From the NCBI GenBank assembly GCA_900555125.1, contig USKH01000094.1:1-5329 (forward strand): a stretch of 5,329 nt of DNA, written 5' to 3'. A program made the position numbers and the translations under genes. The notes beneath the pieces are model-generated. The model saw only the letters and a list, made by a program, of their open reading frames with translations, was not told the DNA's origin and did no database searches. Origin of the DNA: an uncultured Clostridium sp. Lineage in GTDB: Bacteria; Bacillota; Clostridia; Christensenellales; Pumilibacteraceae. Positions 4,556-5,329 of this stretch are shown here, piece after piece; positions within the stretch are counted from its first letter, which is position 1, and every line of letters starts with the position of its first letter.

Positions 4556-5317
4556 ATGTTATATCAGGCTCACAGAGGAGTACAGAAAGAATATCCCGAA
4601 AACACGATGGCGTCCATTCGGGCGGCTAAGGAACAGGGGTACGATATAATAGAAATCGACCCTGCAGTGACAAAAGACGGAGTGTTGGTTCTTATGCACG
4701 ACGATACGATAAATCGTACGGCGCGAGACAAAGACGGGCTGGCTCCGGTAAAGACGCTCGACGTTCGCGATATAACGTTTGACGAGGCGAACGCTTACGA
4801 ATACGGCGGTTGGTTCGATGAAAAATATCGGGGCGAAAAGTTGCCCACGCTTAAAGAGGTCGTAGGCTACGCCAAAGAAAACGAAATGCGCGTTAAAGTG
4901 GATAATCGCTATATGCGGTTTTCGAAAGAGGACTTAGAACGCTTTTTTGCGATTTTTTCGTACGGAGCGGATAACATCACGTTTAACTGTCCGTCGCTTG
5001 ACTTTGCCAAAGAAATAAAACGGCGTTTTCCCGCTTGCACGATAGGCTTTGACGGCATAACGGAAGAAAACGAGCTTAAAGAAATTACGTCCGCTCTCGG
5101 CAACGACGTCGAAATATGGATTCCGATGAATAAACCGCAGACTGCGTGGTGGAAAAAAGAATTTTTAAATAAAGAGAATGCCCGGCTCGTGGCAAAGTAT
5201 GCAAAACTTTGCGTTTGGCTTATCGACAACGAGAGGGAATTGTCGGAGGCACTGGCTGTTTGTTCGCCGTACGCAATCGAAACTACCGGCGGGGTAAAAC
5301 CGCCGAAAAAAGCGTAA
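4556..5317 (+). CDS. Glycerophosphodiester phosphodiesterase (GDPD) family protein
   Basis: Predicted to hydrolyse glycerophosphodiesters to glycerol-3-phosphate and an alcohol, or a related phosphodiester. It is 253 residues, the usual length of a single TIM-barrel GDPD domain, with no signal peptide or membrane segment, so it should be cytosolic. Visible family residues: H6-R7 in AHRG, PENT (14-17), E33 and D35 in IEID, H48 in LMHDDTINRT (46-55) and LPTLKEV before the third conserved strand. That strand normally carries E-x-K (metal ligand and phosphate-binding lysine); here it reads VDNR, so D116 and R118 appear to fill those places, a conservative but unusual pair. The C-terminus ends CVWLIDNERELSEALA and an IETTGGVKP tail in place of the common TD-x-P. 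GGAG at 4546-4549 is 6 bases from the ATG. It has its own promoter and upstream palindrome. The changed residues leave open a substrate other than glycerophosphodiesters; family membership is firm. Confidence 0.9.
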   Translation: MLYQAHRGVQKEYPENTMASIRAAKEQGYDIIEIDPAVTKDGVLVLMHDDTINRTARDKDGLAPVKTLDVRDITFDEANAYEYGGWFDEKYRGEKLPTLKEVVGYAKENEMRVKVDNRYMRFSKEDLERFFAIFSYGADNITFNCPSLDFAKEIKRRFPACTIGFDGITEENELKEITSALGNDVEIWIPMNKPQTAWWKKEFLNKENARLVAKYAKLCVWLIDNERELSEALAVCSPYAIETTGGVKPPKKA

Positions 5318-5329
5318 TCATATAATTTC

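Noticed and set aside
4895..4903. GDPD reading of K114-V-D116 as a swapped E-x-K pair (loss of metal ligand)
   Set aside because: Counting from the conserved LP-x-L-x-EV segment shows the E-x-K positions fall on D116 and R118, so the change is conservative and no swap is needed.
5287..5305. CGGCGG / CCGCCG hairpin near the end of the GDPD gene as a terminator
   Set aside because: It lies within the coding region and is followed by A residues, not T; on the minus strand the T run would precede the hairpin. It is probably a by-product of glycine and proline codons.

Overview
The window reads as a chromosomal segment of a Gram-positive, Clostridia-type gut bacterium (Bacillota). That is an inference from four things: strong AGGAGG-type ribosome binding sites, sigma-A-like promoters with TGn extended -10 elements, U-tailed hairpin terminators, and protein families typical of plant-glycan-degrading gut Clostridia. 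I cannot name a genus. No tRNA, rRNA, CRISPR array, insertion sequence or prophage gene is visible.

Layout. (1) 1-315: an AT-rich stretch (about 31% G+C over 61-300 by hand count) with a small two-helix membrane protein; the left edge cuts its upstream context. (2) 386-2007: a two-gene operon with its own promoter (386-414), a roughly 94-nt leader, a family 43 glycoside hydrolase resembling exo-acting alpha-L-arabinofuranosidases, and an overlapping GNAT acetyltransferase. It ends at a hairpin at 1969-2007 that also serves the convergent gene. (3) 2010-2831, minus strand: an AraC-family regulator with a cupin-like sensor domain. (4) 2832-2985: a compact divergent control region with two back-to-back promoters and, between them, a 21-bp-period direct repeat and a nested palindrome. 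(5) 2986-4290: a Gfo/Idh/MocA-type oxidoreductase whose usual catalytic lysine is replaced by valine, followed by a terminator (4382-4423). (6) 4448-5317: a 14-bp palindrome, a near-consensus promoter and a glycerophosphodiester phosphodiesterase (GDPD) family protein.

How they may work together. The arabinofuranosidase-like enzyme has no signal peptide, so it probably trims short arabinose-containing oligosaccharides after import; no transporter lies in the window. The AraC regulator is placed to control the divergent oxidoreductase: the repeat abuts that gene's -35 box in the geometry of E. coli AraC at araI1-I2. The substrates of the oxidoreductase, the GNAT and the GDPD protein cannot be read from sequence, and each transcription unit has its own promoter, so one shared pathway is not demonstrated.

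I see no clear new multi-gene defence or mobile system. The items most worth following up are the AraC operator architecture, the lysine-less oxidoreductase, the palindrome about 60 bp upstream of the GDPD transcription start, and the structured leader of the glycosidase operon.
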